This document shows positions 32,201 through 39,000 of a stretch of DNA of 64,000 nt, in pieces (position 1 is the first letter of the stretch; each line of letters begins with the position of its first letter). Position numbers and translations under genes: made by a program. The stretch is from NCBI GenBank assembly GCA_029207755.1, contig JARCOQ010000016.1:10340501-10404500 (forward strand), in the 5' to 3' direction. The stretch is from Chamaea fasciata (lineage: Eukaryota > Chordata > Aves > Passeriformes > Sylviidae). The notes under the pieces were generated by a model. It saw only the letters and a list, made by a program, of their open reading frames with translations, searched no databases and was not told where the DNA came from.

Positions 32201-32731
32201 CCGAAGCCGGCGCCCAGCAGCGCCGCACGCCTCTCGTCCGACCTCACCCGCGAGACCGACGAGGCCGCCTTCGTGCCCGACTACAACGAGAGTGACAGCG
32301 AGAGCAACGTGTCTGCCAAGGACGAGGAGGCTGCAGGGAAAACGCCCAAGGAAGCCAAGGAAAAGGCTGTGGATAAGGCAAAAGAGGAGGCGGCGGCCCC
32401 GGCTCCCACCGAGCAGCCTGAGGCGGGCAGGAGCCAGAGCCAGAGCAGCCCCAGCGTCAGCCGCAGCCGCAGCCACAGCCCCTCCGAGAGCCAGACACGG
32501 AGCCACAGCAGCAGTGCCAGCTCAGGGGAGAGTCAGGACAGCAAGAAAAAGAAAAAGAAGAAAGAGAAGAAGAAACACAAGAAGCACAAGAAACACAAGA
32601 AGCATAAGAAACATGTGGGCAATGAAACAGAATTGGAAAAGAGCCAAAAACACAAACACAAGAAGAAAAAATCGAAGAAGAGCAAAGATAAAGAGAAAGA
32701 CGACCAAAAAGTGAAATCTGTCACGACATAA
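5089..32731 (+). CDS. RBBP6: RBBP6, E3 ubiquitin ligase and pre-mRNA 3'-processing factor (17 coding exons)
   Basis: Exons: 5089-5254, 10747-10846, 13347-13383, 17930-17974, 20352-20440, 20561-20657, 21210-21349, 22221-22393, 23282-23385, 23820-24184, 25003-25096, 25177-25255, 25344-25389, 26510-26872, 27220-27321, 28721-30466, 31141-32731. They total 5337 nt, or 1778 residues, with phase kept at every junction and GT..AG introns. Domains: DWNN ubiquitin-like fold (about 1-81); zinc knuckle CX2CX4HX4C (C161, C164, H169, C174); RING/U-box (C259, C262, C274/C275, C280, C283, C296, C299); Q11 then P11 (336-358); proline-rich region (about 528-600); RS domain (about 667-765); charged tail; lysine/histidine-rich C-terminus (about 1716-1778) acting as nuclear signal. 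The family (yeast Mpe1, human RBBP6) is nuclear. It joins the cleavage and polyadenylation machinery, binds p53 and Rb, and ubiquitinates targets such as YBX1. The start ATG opens the family's usual MSCVHYKF. Confidence 0.97.
5255..10746 (+). other. RBBP6 intron 1
   Basis: A 5.5-kb intron. The first few hundred bases are still CpG-rich. The rest is AT-rich unique sequence with no recognised repeat, RNA gene or alternative exon. It ends at TTGTTCCCAG. Confidence 0.85.
10747..10846 (+). CDS. RBBP6: RBBP6 exon 2
   Basis: Encodes EYTDDSALIPKNSSVIVRR then IPIGGVKATSKTYV, which completes the DWNN fold. The acceptor is TTCCCAG and the donor AT|GTAAGT. Confidence 0.97.
10847..13346 (+). other. RBBP6 intron 2
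   Basis: 2.5 kb of unique sequence with no recognised repeat or gene. It ends in a good polypyrimidine tract, TTTATTTCTTCTTCTAG. Confidence 0.85.
13347..13383 (+). CDS. RBBP6: RBBP6 exon 3
   Basis: A 37-nt exon encoding (I)SRSEPVSGTSKA, ending in phase 0. Its donor GCA|GTATGT is the branch point between the long protein and the DWNN-only readthrough form. Confidence 0.95.
13384..13458 (+). CDS. RBBP6: RBBP6 short-isoform (DWNN-only) C-terminal extension, intronic readthrough
   Basis: If the exon 3 donor is not used, the frame continues as VCKNTISHFFSYTLHLVLNN and AAFY to a TAA at 13456-13458. This gives a 125-residue protein made of exons 1-3 plus 24 residues. Human isoform 3 (118 residues) ends in the same way, with a tail beginning VCKNTISHFF (recalled). 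The conserved tail implies selection on an intronic reading frame. In human cells this form competes with full-length RBBP6 and dampens 3'-end processing. The long AT-rich 3' UTR that follows ends at the AATAAA at 13798. Expression in this species is inferred. Confidence 0.85.
   Translation, partial: VCKNTISHFFSYTLHLVLNNAAFY
13798..13803 (+). terminator. RBBP6: Poly(A) signal of the short RBBP6 transcript
   Basis: A canonical AATAAA followed within about 30 bases by a GT/T-rich stretch (TTTGGAGTGTATTTTTTGCC), the expected downstream element. It lies 340 nt after the short-isoform stop. Confidence 0.8.
14775..14788. promoter_or_regulatory. Palindromic RFX X-box
   Basis: GTTTCCATGGAAAC is a perfect 14-bp palindrome equal to the RFX X-box consensus (GTNNCCATGGNNAC). 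It sits in intron 3 about 1 kb beyond the short-isoform poly(A) site. Function is inferred only. Confidence 0.5.
15432..15451 (+). repeat. T20 homopolymer
   Basis: An uninterrupted T run in intron 3. It is not next to a splice acceptor and has no visible retroposon body, so I call it a simple repeat. Confidence 0.85.
17930..17974 (+). CDS. RBBP6: RBBP6 exon 4
   Basis: A 45-nt exon encoding IDDSSASISLAQLTK, phase 0 on both sides. The residues match those I recall for the mammalian protein. Confidence 0.96.
17975..20351 (+). other. RBBP6 intron 4
   Basis: 2.4 kb, AT-rich. The part from about 18190 to 19570 looks 3'-UTR-like and has two AATAAA signals, at 19410-19415 and 19558-19563. No coding sequence or repeat family recognised. 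Confidence 0.75.
20352..20440 (+). CDS. RBBP6: RBBP6 exon 5
   Basis: Encodes TANLAEANASEEDKIKAMM then TQSGHEYDPV(N). The acceptor is TTGCACAG and the donor AA|GTAAGT. Confidence 0.96.
20561..20657 (+). CDS. RBBP6: RBBP6 exon 6 (zinc knuckle)
   Basis: Encodes the CCHC knuckle YTCFRCGKPGHYIKNCP (C161, C164, H169, C174), a nucleic-acid-binding motif. It is preceded by PPPPS and follows a short 120-bp intron. Confidence 0.97.
20658..21209 (+). other. RBBP6 intron 6
   Basis: 552-bp intron. No repeat, RNA gene or additional exon recognised. Confidence 0.8.
21210..21349 (+). CDS. RBBP6: RBBP6 exon 7
   Basis: Encodes DKNFESVPRIKKSTGIPRS and onward to TNTGKYAIPTIDA, the conserved linker between zinc knuckle and RING that in the yeast homologue contacts the processing complex. 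The donor is GC|GTAAGT. Confidence 0.96.
21350..22220 (+). other. RBBP6 intron 7
   Basis: 871-bp AT-rich intron. Nothing else recognised. Confidence 0.8.
22221..22393 (+). CDS. RBBP6: RBBP6 exon 8 (first half of RING)
   Basis: Encodes the acidic EEPSSSSEEDDPIPDE segment and then LLCLICKDIMTDAVVIPCC to YCDEC, the first zinc-binding half of the RING/U-box (C259, C262, C274/C275, C280, C283). Confidence 0.97.
22394..23281 (+). other. RBBP6 intron 8
   Basis: 888 bp. It contains a minus-strand CR1 fragment (22957-23150). The rest is unique. Confidence 0.8.
22957..23150 (-). mobile_element. CR1 LINE 3' fragment in RBBP6 intron 8
   Basis: Reverse-complement CR1 3' end. It holds AGAATTTCAGAATGGTTTGG, AAGGAACCTTAAAGCTCATC, CCCTGCCATGAGCAGGGATGC, GCCAGGTTGCTCCAAGCTC and CCACAGCTTCTCTGGGCAACC. 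It is antisense to RBBP6. Confidence 0.9.
23282..23385 (+). CDS. RBBP6: RBBP6 exon 9 (second half of RING)
   Basis: Encodes IRTALLESEEHTCPTCHQTD then VSPDALIANKFLRQ. C296 and C299 complete the RING/U-box. The acceptor is CTCTCCAG and the donor CAG|GTAATG. Confidence 0.97.
23386..23819 (+). other. RBBP6 intron 9
   Basis: 434-bp AT-rich intron. Nothing else recognised. Confidence 0.8.
23820..24184 (+). CDS. RBBP6: RBBP6 exon 10 (Q/P tract)
   Basis: Begins AVNNFKNETGYTKRLRK, then 11 glutamines (9 CAG and 2 CAA, 23874-23906), one leucine and 11 prolines. A GC-rich, alanine/serine/proline-rich stretch follows to GEKPDGPFR. The human protein as I recall it goes from LRKQ straight to a shorter proline run, so the glutamine run is an avian or lineage-specific expansion. 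The GC content is far above the neighbouring exons. Confidence 0.95.
24185..25002 (+). other. RBBP6 intron 10
   Basis: 818 bp of AT-rich unique sequence. Nothing else recognised. Confidence 0.8.
25003..25096 (+). CDS. RBBP6: RBBP6 exon 11
   Basis: Encodes (R)DADAVLPPALMTAAELSKSS then PLSISSLLEEK. This exon diverges strongly from the human sequence, but the LxEEKGYQVPV junction with exon 12 is kept. Confidence 0.93.
25177..25255 (+). CDS. RBBP6: RBBP6 exon 12
   Basis: Encodes GYQVPVLRQPAIPSLLGPQ then GQSIPTTG. It follows an 80-bp intron and uses an AAG acceptor (TTCCCAAG|GGC), a comparatively weak type. Confidence 0.93.
25344..25389 (+). CDS. RBBP6: RBBP6 exon 13
   Basis: A 46-nt exon encoding GHPMRAGALRRPGWE. 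It has an AAAAG acceptor, an 88-bp upstream intron and the donor CT|GTAAGT. Confidence 0.93.
25390..26509 (+). other. RBBP6 intron 13
   Basis: 1.1 kb. In human an alternatively used 34-residue segment lies at this point (KLGYLVSPP..). I read this intron for it and did not see it. No repeat family recognised. Confidence 0.7.
26510..26872 (+). CDS. RBBP6: RBBP6 exon 14 (proline-rich)
   Basis: Encodes SNRGRPHSDRAQRTQAPS, then the proline-rich region (VPVPPPPLYPPPPHALPLP and onward) and the conserved LSREEFYREQRRLKEE. The acceptor is TTTCTTTAAAG. Exon 13 joins directly in frame, so the transcript predicted here corresponds to the shorter human splice form. Confidence 0.95.
26873..27219 (+). other. 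RBBP6 intron 14
   Basis: 347-bp intron. Two nearly identical copies of TGTAATAAAGGTCAAACT lie near 27168 and 27191, a small tandem duplication just upstream of the acceptor. Nothing else seen. Confidence 0.75.
27220..27321 (+). CDS. RBBP6: RBBP6 exon 15
   Basis: Encodes EKKKSKLDEFTNDFAKELM then EYKKIQKERRRSFS, a charged, probably helical segment leading into the RS domain. It ends AG|GTAACT in phase 2. Confidence 0.96.
27322..28720 (+). other. RBBP6 intron 15
   Basis: 1.4 kb. It contains an exon-like segment at 28573-28653 (separate entry) and a T18 tract feeding the exon 16 acceptor. Otherwise unique sequence. Confidence 0.75.
28573..28653 (+). CDS. Candidate cassette exon of RBBP6, 81 nt
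   Basis: This segment is bounded by TTCTTCAATTTGCAG and GAG|GTGAAT. It is 81 nt long, enters in phase 2 and leaves in phase 2, and has no stop in the frame fixed by exon 15. It would insert 27 residues (beginning SSFMSAAERSFDISMW and ending GKKKAGGKDL) before the RS domain. I do not recall such an exon in mammals. The donor has A rather than G at +5, and the downstream intron would be only 67 nt, so constitutive use is unlikely. It could be chance. Confidence 0.3.
28721..30466 (+). CDS. RBBP6: RBBP6 exon 16 (RS domain and charged region)
   Basis: A 1746-nt exon. It opens with about 100 residues of dense SR/RS dipeptides (SRSRSYSRSFSRSHSRSYSRS), as in splicing-associated proteins. The conserved block EREYFNRYREVPPYDMKAYY and the YREWYEKFYKGYA block follow. 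Then come about 380 residues of Lys/Glu-rich low-complexity sequence with SRDDATPVRDEPME and LNRETGKKI motifs known from the mammalian protein. This covers the region reported to bind Rb. Large antisense frames here are shadows of the repetitive codons. Confidence 0.96.
30467..31140 (+). other. RBBP6 intron 16
   Basis: 674-bp AT-rich intron. If retained, the frame would end after about 27 extra residues (stop near 30549). No other feature seen. Confidence 0.8.
31141..32731 (+). CDS. RBBP6: RBBP6 exon 17 (terminal coding exon)
   Basis: Residues 1249-1778. It begins STSSTGGSPVRKPEEKPDTK and keeps EEYNNDITAPAEDVIIMIQV, QSKWDKDDFESEEED, SRLSSDLTRETDEAAF and PDYNESDSESNVS, the landmarks of the mammalian tail. 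A second Ser/Arg cluster follows. A Lys/His tract (KKKKKKKEKKKHKKHKKH) then leads to the stop TAA at 32729-32731. It includes the region reported to bind p53. The 31981-32530 part is noticeably more GC-rich than the rest. Confidence 0.97.
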
Positions 32732-33155
32732 ACCGACAGATAATGAAAAAATGACTTAATTACTAAGTCATCTGTATGATCTTTGTTAAAATGTAAACGA
32801 CTTCAAGCGTTGTAAATAATAACATGAAAGACCCTGTGCTGCACTTAAAATATTGCTGCTTGATTATTTGATTTTTACATCAGAGCTTTATAAAAGTGAA
32901 CATTTTGTACAGAATTGTGAGTTGTGACCATGTAACATGAAAGGTTTTGCTGGGGCATCTTCTTTTTAACCACCGTTAATTATTTTGGGTGGAGTTTACT
33001 GTACTGTGAAGATTTTCACATTCGGGTTTTTTTTAATTGCCTGGCAGAAGCAGCTGGTACCAGTTACCAAATACCAGCGGATGAAATGCAGAATACATTA
33101 CAGCCCTGTTATGTCACTTTTTGATTACAATAAAAACATTTTCAGTAAATGACCC
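32732..33155 (+). other. RBBP6: RBBP6 3' UTR
   Basis: About 420 nt of AT-rich sequence after the stop, ending near the poly(A) signal. It contains a TTTTTTTT tract near 33027 and no competing AATAAA. Confidence 0.8.
33129..33134 (+). terminator. RBBP6: RBBP6 full-length poly(A) signal
   Basis: AATAAA in GATTACAATAAAAACATTTTC. Cleavage is probably about 15-25 nt downstream. A GT-rich element is present around 33157-33180 (AATGTGAGATTTCCAGTGGG). Confidence 0.8.
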
Positions 33156-33199
33156 AATGTGAGATTTCCAGTGGGAGTTGCACGTGAGCAGAGAGCATC

Positions 33200-33355
33200 C
33201 CAATCCTTCCCATTCCTGGAAATGTCCAAGGCCGGGCTGGTCAGGGCTTGGAGCAGCCTGATGTAGTGGAAGGTGTCCCTGCCTGTGGCAGAGAGGTGGG
33301 GGGGGGGGGGGCTTTATGGTCCTTTAACCCAAACCATGCCAGGATTCTATCAGTA
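33200..33355 (+). mobile_element. CR1 LINE 3' end
   Basis: Sense CR1 terminus. It holds AATGTCCAAGGCCGGGCTGG, CAGGGCTTGGAGCAGCCTG, GGAAGGTGTCCCTGCC, a G14-type run, TTATGGTCCTTTAACCCAAACC and AGGATTCTATC. It inserted about 50 bp past the RBBP6 cleavage site. Confidence 0.88.
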
Positions 33356-35090
33356 GTGCCAGAGAAAAAGCTTGCTGGGAACTATTGTGTGGGAAAAAAT
33401 AACTTACAGAGAGGTTAATTTTGGGAAAACTTGGACCTGTCCTGGTGGAGGGTGAGGAGGTGCTGGGGTTGGTGTGTGCCAAGGAGCCAGGGGTTTGTAG
33501 GGTAGAAGGTGGGATGTGGCCCCAAAGCTGCAGCCCCTCTTGGTGCTGGCACTGACTGCCTCAGGTAATGTTACACACAAAGCCTTGTGGCTGCTTTGTT
33601 CTGGTTTCTTTGGAAAGCTGTTGTCCTTTAGGGTTGGAACTCTGTGGTCATTAAGGTCCCTTCCACCCAAAGCCGGTCTGGAATTTACCAGCACACGTTT
33701 GCACACAGGGTTAAACTCCCTGTAATTTGCATTTTCTCTCCCAGTGCTGCTCACCAGGTGTTGATGTTCTAAACAGAACTGTTTGGTCAGTGTTGGATGT
33801 GGGGGTGGCACCTGGCAGCCCTGACCCCGCTGTGATATGTGGGGCTCAGAAGGGGCAGGACAGGGAAGCCTGGAAAGGCAGGATCTTGCTCTGAGCAGTG
33901 ACAGGAGATAGAAAATGGAAATCATTAGCTGGACAGTTTGAAGCTGTAATTTTAAGAAAGAGGTGGCAGTGGAGGTGTTGCTCAGCCATCAAAGCCAGCA
34001 CGGGGGGGAATGGGTGTCACTAAGGGCAGGGTATCCCCATGACTGTGGGGTTGAGGAGGGACAGCCCTTGCCCGTGGGATTTGCCCAGTCTGCTGTGGAA
34101 ATGCTGTGTGGGGGAGCGGCATTTCCTGCTGGCAGAAAGTGTCACCATGCAGAGGGGCCATCCTGTGGGCTGAGCAGCACAGAAATGGTAAAATAGGGAC
34201 ATTGATTCTGGTTCTCCTGGGGGTGAGCCGGCACCTCAGTCATCCCGGGTCAGAGAGAACATCCTGAGAGGTAAAGCAAGAGCACACCAGGATCACTGCT
34301 GGATGTCACCCCAGGACTTTGTGCCTTTTAATTTCAGGCCTTCCTGGTGAATTCCAGGTGTTTTCTGCCCAAGGAAAAGGAGGATTCCAGTTCATCTGCT
34401 CCCATTTTTGCTTTCCAGCTTGAAAAAGCACAGGTGGGCGATGGAGCTAGAGGTGCCTGGCAGAGGTTTGGTGTGTGGGGGGCAGGGCGGGAGCACAGGA
34501 AAAGCACCTTCGGAGTCTCCCTTGGCACAGTCTGTGCTTGTGAGGATGAGGCCGGAAAACAGGATTGATCTCGGACTTCTCTGGGTGCTTTGGCCTAACA
34601 AAATTGAAAATTCAGGAACTAGGGAAGCGGGATTCTTGAGCTGGCATCTGTTAAGTGCTTTATTATTGAGAGTCAAGTTAATGAGTAAACCTGCACTGAA
34701 ATCAAATTCTGAACTTTTTAAATGGAATAACTCCAAAAACTCAGTAATGTTACATGTTTTTATATAACCTTCTGCTGGAAAGCTGTCGTTGAAGTCTGTC
34801 CTAATGCCCAGTTGAAGCTGTTGGGGTGTTGAAGAGGTGGTGTGGCGTGGCCGGGCTGGAGCCCTGTGCTGCTGTCTGCCTCAGGTAGAGTTTCCTTGGG
34901 TGTCAGTGTCTTTCATTTGGCCTCCCTGCTGTGTAATCTCGGAGTCAAGTTCAATTAAAAGTGAAATGTTTTGATGATTCCCAGCCTTATTTTAATTCCC
35001 TTCTGTGCAGAATGTGCTGTAAATTGATGAAGCTTGGAATCTGGCACTACTAAGGCAGCACAGGCACTTGACACTGCCGTGTCCAGGGGG
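33356..35090. other. Intergenic, no gene seen
   Basis: Unique sequence downstream of RBBP6. A short CR1-like 3' piece may lie at about 33625-33685 (GGGTTGGAACTC, then TTAAGGTCCCTTCCACCC), but it is too short to be sure. No exon structure recognised. Confidence 0.5.
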
Positions 35091-35965
35091 GCATCAGGTT
35101 AGGAATAACGGGATGGCTTTGTCCAAAATCCGCCTCTGGGGCTGCTTCTGCTGAAGATTTGGAGACTCTCCAGGCATTTGCTTGCAGCCATGGCCGGGGT
35201 TACGCGGGCCCCGGTGCCCCGGCAGGGCGGGAGCCGAGCTGGGGACACGCGGTGGTGGCGGTGCCCCTGGGGACAGCCCGGCTGTGGTGGCCCCTTGGCA
35301 GCCCCGTCCCGGCTGCATTGGTGCACGGCAATGGAGCAAGGCCCGCTGGGCCGTGCCCGGCTCCTCTGGGCAGCGGCGGGAGGGTGTCCGGAGGAGGAGG
35401 ATGGTGATGAAGAGGAAGGTGCAGTGCTGGCACGGGGCTGACGTCAGAGCCGGGCACATGGGGACAGCGCCTCGCTGCGAGCCCGTGACCCGCTTTCCCT
35501 TCCCGCGGAGCGAGGGCTTCGCTGGCAAATTCCAAGCTCTAATCCAGCGCCGCTCCACGCCAGGCTGCTGCCAGAGCCCGCCCCGGCGGGTCCTTCCAAA
35601 CGGGCTCTCCTCCTCCTCGTCCTCCATGGAAATGCCCCCGCGAGCTCTGCCAACGCCCGTGCCTTTGAGAGGTAAATGAGAGTTGAGTAATTAGCGATGG
35701 TGCATTGAGGGGCGAAATTCCTCGGGTTTCGTTTCCATCCGCTCCCCAATCGCTATGGTGCGTCCCGGGCTGGGGATGTGGATGGGGCTGCTCGGGCCGG
35801 GCCCCCTCCGCCCCATCACCCTCCGAGGGGCCGGGACGGGACGAGGCTTGGCCGGCGTCTGTCCGTCCATCCACTCTGTGTGTGTGTGTCTGTGTGTGTG
35901 TGTGCACATGCCGGGGCTGCCGTCACCCTTTTGTGAGCGAAATGGCTGTTTGGTAGCAGCGAGCG
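35091..35965. other. GC-rich, CpG-island-like intergenic segment
   Basis: Dense CG dinucleotides from about 35190 to 35870. Several overlapping open frames on both strands have alanine/arginine/proline-rich products, the expected outcome of GC-rich DNA. None resembles a known protein. It could be an orphan CpG island serving as promoter or enhancer. Confidence 0.45.
35877..35904. repeat. (TG)n microsatellite
   Basis: A TG dinucleotide run of about 14 units with one C interruption. Confidence 0.9.
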
Positions 35966-36065
35966 AGGGCTCCTTGCCAAGCTGCCTAATTAAGACCGAG
36001 CATATGCAGATTCGCCTTGTTTTCAGCTAATGACAGCTGCAAACAGTTATTTGTCGGGCTCGCTG
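35965..36065. other. AT-rich candidate conserved element
   Basis: Just after the CpG island lie CCTAATTAAGACC, CATATGCAGATT, CAGCTAATGACAGCTGC and AACAGTTATTTG. These are homeodomain-like, POU-like and E-box motifs packed in 100 bp. Conservation not tested. Confidence 0.3.
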
Positions 36066-37112
36066 GCGCTGGCTTGGTGACACGAGGCCAGCGACGACGG
36101 AGTGATGTGGCCGTGCACGGCGGCACCGCGGGCCGGGCTGTGAGAGGCACCGACCCGCTGGGGCTGCCGGGGCTCAGCCCGTGCCCTCGGGGCTCCCCGG
36201 GGACACCAGGGCAGCCCTGCCTCGACATCCTTGGCATGGTCCCCAGCTCCTTCAGCTGGGAGCCGCCAGAGAGGGGCTGCTTTGTTTTGCTATGTTTTGC
36301 TTTGTTTTGTTTTGTTTTGAGTGTTGCCAGCAGCACAGACATATCGTGACGTTTCACGGGAAAACAGATAAAGATGTGTGCAAACGTGGGTGACATTTGT
36401 GGTTCCCCAGCCAGCGGCCTTCAGCAATGCTCTGCCAGCTGAGAGCCGAAGCAGAGACGGGAGGCGGGAACTCCCTGCCCGGAGCCGTGCCCCGAGGGCA
36501 GCTGGCAACTCTCCAGAATCCCGGGCTTCTGAAGGATGCTCTCAAAAAGAGCGTGTTTTCATTGGGTTTATCATTACTGTGATCATGCTGATGGAAGCAG
36601 AGCCTTGCCCAGCACGGGACGCCTGAGCTGGCGAAACGCTCTGTGCTGCAGATGAAGACATGCCACGTTGTTTTAAGGATGCAGGGAAATGAGGACACGA
36701 GGGAAAAGTCACCGTGGAGATATAATTAAGTCCTGTTTGACACACATCCTGCTGGTGAGCTGTGCCTCGGGGCTGGGATGCTCTCGTGTGTCCCTTGTCC
36801 CCACAGTCCGGCAGGAGTGGATGTGCACAGGTGTGGAATCAGAGGATTTCAGGATCGCTCTCTGGCTGTTTGTCCTGTACATCTATTCCAGCTGTTTCTA
36901 ACCCAGGGCACGGGGCAGGGGTGGGGAACAAGGGCAGCTCTGCCCCATGGGTGTGGGGTAGCCCAAAAGCTGAGACCCAGGGCAGGGCTGCAGCCCTGGC
37001 CCTTTTTGTCTGCTGCTGTCTGTCCTTGACCCCGAGGACCAGGTGCAAACTGCACTGGGAAGATGAGCTGGGCTGACAAGAGCAGCCCAAAGAGGGGAGG
37101 ATGCAGAGGCAC
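36066..37112. other. Intergenic with TTTTG repeats
   Basis: No gene recognised. A (TTTTG)n-like simple repeat spans 36281-36320. An AT-rich patch around 36540-36600 (TTGGGTTTATCATTACTGTGATCATG) may be a small regulatory element. Confidence 0.45.
36281..36320. repeat. (TTTTG)n simple repeat
   Basis: About eight TTTTG/TTTTGC units in tandem. Confidence 0.85.
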
Positions 37113-37192
37113 CCCCATCCCATCCCATCCCATCCCATCCCATCCCATCCCATCCCATCCCATCCCATCCCATCCCATCCCATCCCATCCCA
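37113..37192. repeat. (CCATC)n pentanucleotide repeat
   Basis: About sixteen perfect copies of CCATC (GGATG on the other strand). The minus-strand frame reads it as a WDGMG peptide repeat, which is not a gene. Confidence 0.97.
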
Positions 37193-38110
37193 CCACTGCC
37201 TGCTGGTTACTGGCCACATTCCCAGCCCACCAAGAACTCCAGCCCTGAAATGAGTCCACAAGGAGCTAAATGCTCAGACTCTTCTGAGAGTATTTTGGAG
37301 TATTCCTGATTTTAATTGGGTTTATTTAATTATTATTTACTTGGACTGAATAAACTGTTGTGTTTAAACAACACTGTTTTTGCCAAAATGCTGTCAGGGA
37401 GAAGCTGCTTTCCCTTTAGGAGCCCTCAAACATGGGCTGCCTTCCAAGCCCCTCACTCAGCAGCGTGTGCAGCATCCTCCTGCCCCAGCCAGGAGTGAGC
37501 TCCGTGCCAAAGGACGGCCCTCTGGCCACGGGGAGGGACACAGGAGTTGGGGGGGTGTTTCCAAATACACCTCCAGCATCACTCGTGGGGCCTGGCAGGG
37601 CTGGAGGCCTTGGCTGTGACCGTCCTGCAGCCAGGCAGAGCTCAGCTCCATGAGAAGTTTGTGAGGCAGAGGGAGAACGGATCCAAAGAGCATCTGAATC
37701 ATGGGTAGGATGAACAGCAGAGCTTGGAAAGCTGGGGAGAATAGAGAGCTGAACTCCACGGATGGAAGTTGTTGAATATTGACAGCACCAACCAACAGTG
37801 GTGAAGCCTCAGTCCAAATCCACCTGTGGGATTGGTTCTCGTTCATTTATTTTCTTCTTTTTCTGTTTTTTAAATCACAGTTACGTCCCACAGAGACAGT
37901 TTGGGAGAGCTGGGGGTGCTCACCATGTGGCACTGTGTGAGGACATGGAACAGCCTTTCTTAGGAAGCAAGGGGCCCATGGTGGGCTCAGGGCTCTCCCC
38001 TTGCCCAGCAGGGTTTGAGGGTCCCACCAGGACAGAGACACCCTTGTACAGTCTGCCCTTCCAGCACGTGGGGGTGGTCTCTGCACCAGCAGCAACTTTT
38101 CCATCACTTG
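37193..38110. other. Intergenic, no gene seen
   Basis: Contains an AT-rich block at about 37300-37380 (TTTTAATTGGGTTTATTTAA, TTATTATTTACTTGG) resembling a conserved element. Otherwise unremarkable. Confidence 0.45.
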
Positions 38111-38455
38111 GTTTCCTTATTTAGTGTTTCTTTAATAATTAGCGGCAGATTTTGTACTTATGTTTGCAATTATCTGGATGCCTCTGGGACGTGTTCTGTC
38201 AGATAATTGAATCTCCTGGTCTGTGACTGCAGGGATGGCTGGGGAGTGCAAGCTGGAGCCCAGGAATGCTGTGCTGCCTGTTGGTGTCATGTTAAGACAA
38301 ATTGAGCTTCTTCATTTTAAAAAACTACTGGAAACAAAGCATTTTGCTTTGCTGTCCTCAGCACAAGCTTTGCAGGAGGCTGGACTAGAGAGAAAAATGC
38401 ACGATTATCAGTAATTAACTGGATAAATGTTTTAATTAGATGCAGCAGATCCTCC
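38110..38455. other. AT-rich candidate conserved element pair
   Basis: Two motif-rich AT blocks. 38115-38215 holds TTCTTTAATAATTAGCGGC, TTTGCAATTATCTGG and AGATAATTGAATC. 38285-38455 holds ACAAATTGAGC, CGATTATCAGTAATTAAC and TGTTTTAATTAGATGC. They lie in otherwise GC-richer DNA. Homeodomain-type cores are frequent. Conservation is inferred from look only. Confidence 0.35.
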
Positions 38456-38831
38456 AAGTGCCCGGCTCCAGTGACTGACACTGGGGAGATGTGGGGCAGT
38501 GGCAATGGGGGCCCTGGACAGACAGACCGATGCTGCATGCAGTCTGTGCTGGGCAGGCAGGAGAGGGGCCCGTGCCTGGCACCAGAGGGTGCCGCCGGTC
38601 CCACGTGTGTGCAGGGCATGTCCCCGACCCTCCAGAGGGACCTCAACATGTCACTTCTTCTGTCATAGCACGTGACATTGGCTGGTAAAGTGCCAAGCGA
38701 GGGAGAAGGAACCTCCATGTCAGAGCTGCTCTCGAGGGTAAGTGCAAAACTGCTTGGCTTCTAAACCTTTCTAATTTAGGGAAATGCAGTGAAATCCATT
38801 CCATTAGCATTGCTAATGCTTGTAGGGCCTG
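38456..38831. other. Intergenic, no gene seen
   Basis: Unique mixed-composition sequence. Nothing recognised. Confidence 0.45.
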
Positions 38832-39000
38832 GCAGGGGATCAGAGAATCACAAACAGGTTGGGGTTGGAAGAAACCTTACAGACCACCCAGTTCCGCTCC
38901 CCTGCCATGGGCAGGGATGACTTCTACCAGAACATGTTGCTCCAAACGTCATCCAACCTGGCCTTGGGCACCAGGGCAAGGGGCTCCCCTGTGAGCCCCC
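38832..39000 (-). mobile_element. CR1 LINE 3' fragment, minus strand
   Basis: Reverse-complement CR1 3' end. It holds AGAGAATCACAAACAGGTTG, GGTTGGAAGAAACCTTACAG, CCCTGCCATGGGCAGGGATG and ATCCAACCTGGCCTTGGGCA. Confidence 0.9.

Noticed and set aside
31814..32506. 230-codon minus frame and 177/245-codon alternate plus frames over exon 17
   Set aside because: Shadow frames of the RBBP6 tail. The sense frame matches the known protein.
33625..33685. Possible short CR1 3' end
   Set aside because: Only about 40 bases resemble the CR1 terminus, which is not enough to annotate as an element.
36898..37188. WDGMG-repeat peptide on the minus strand
   Set aside because: Translation of the (CCATC)n microsatellite.
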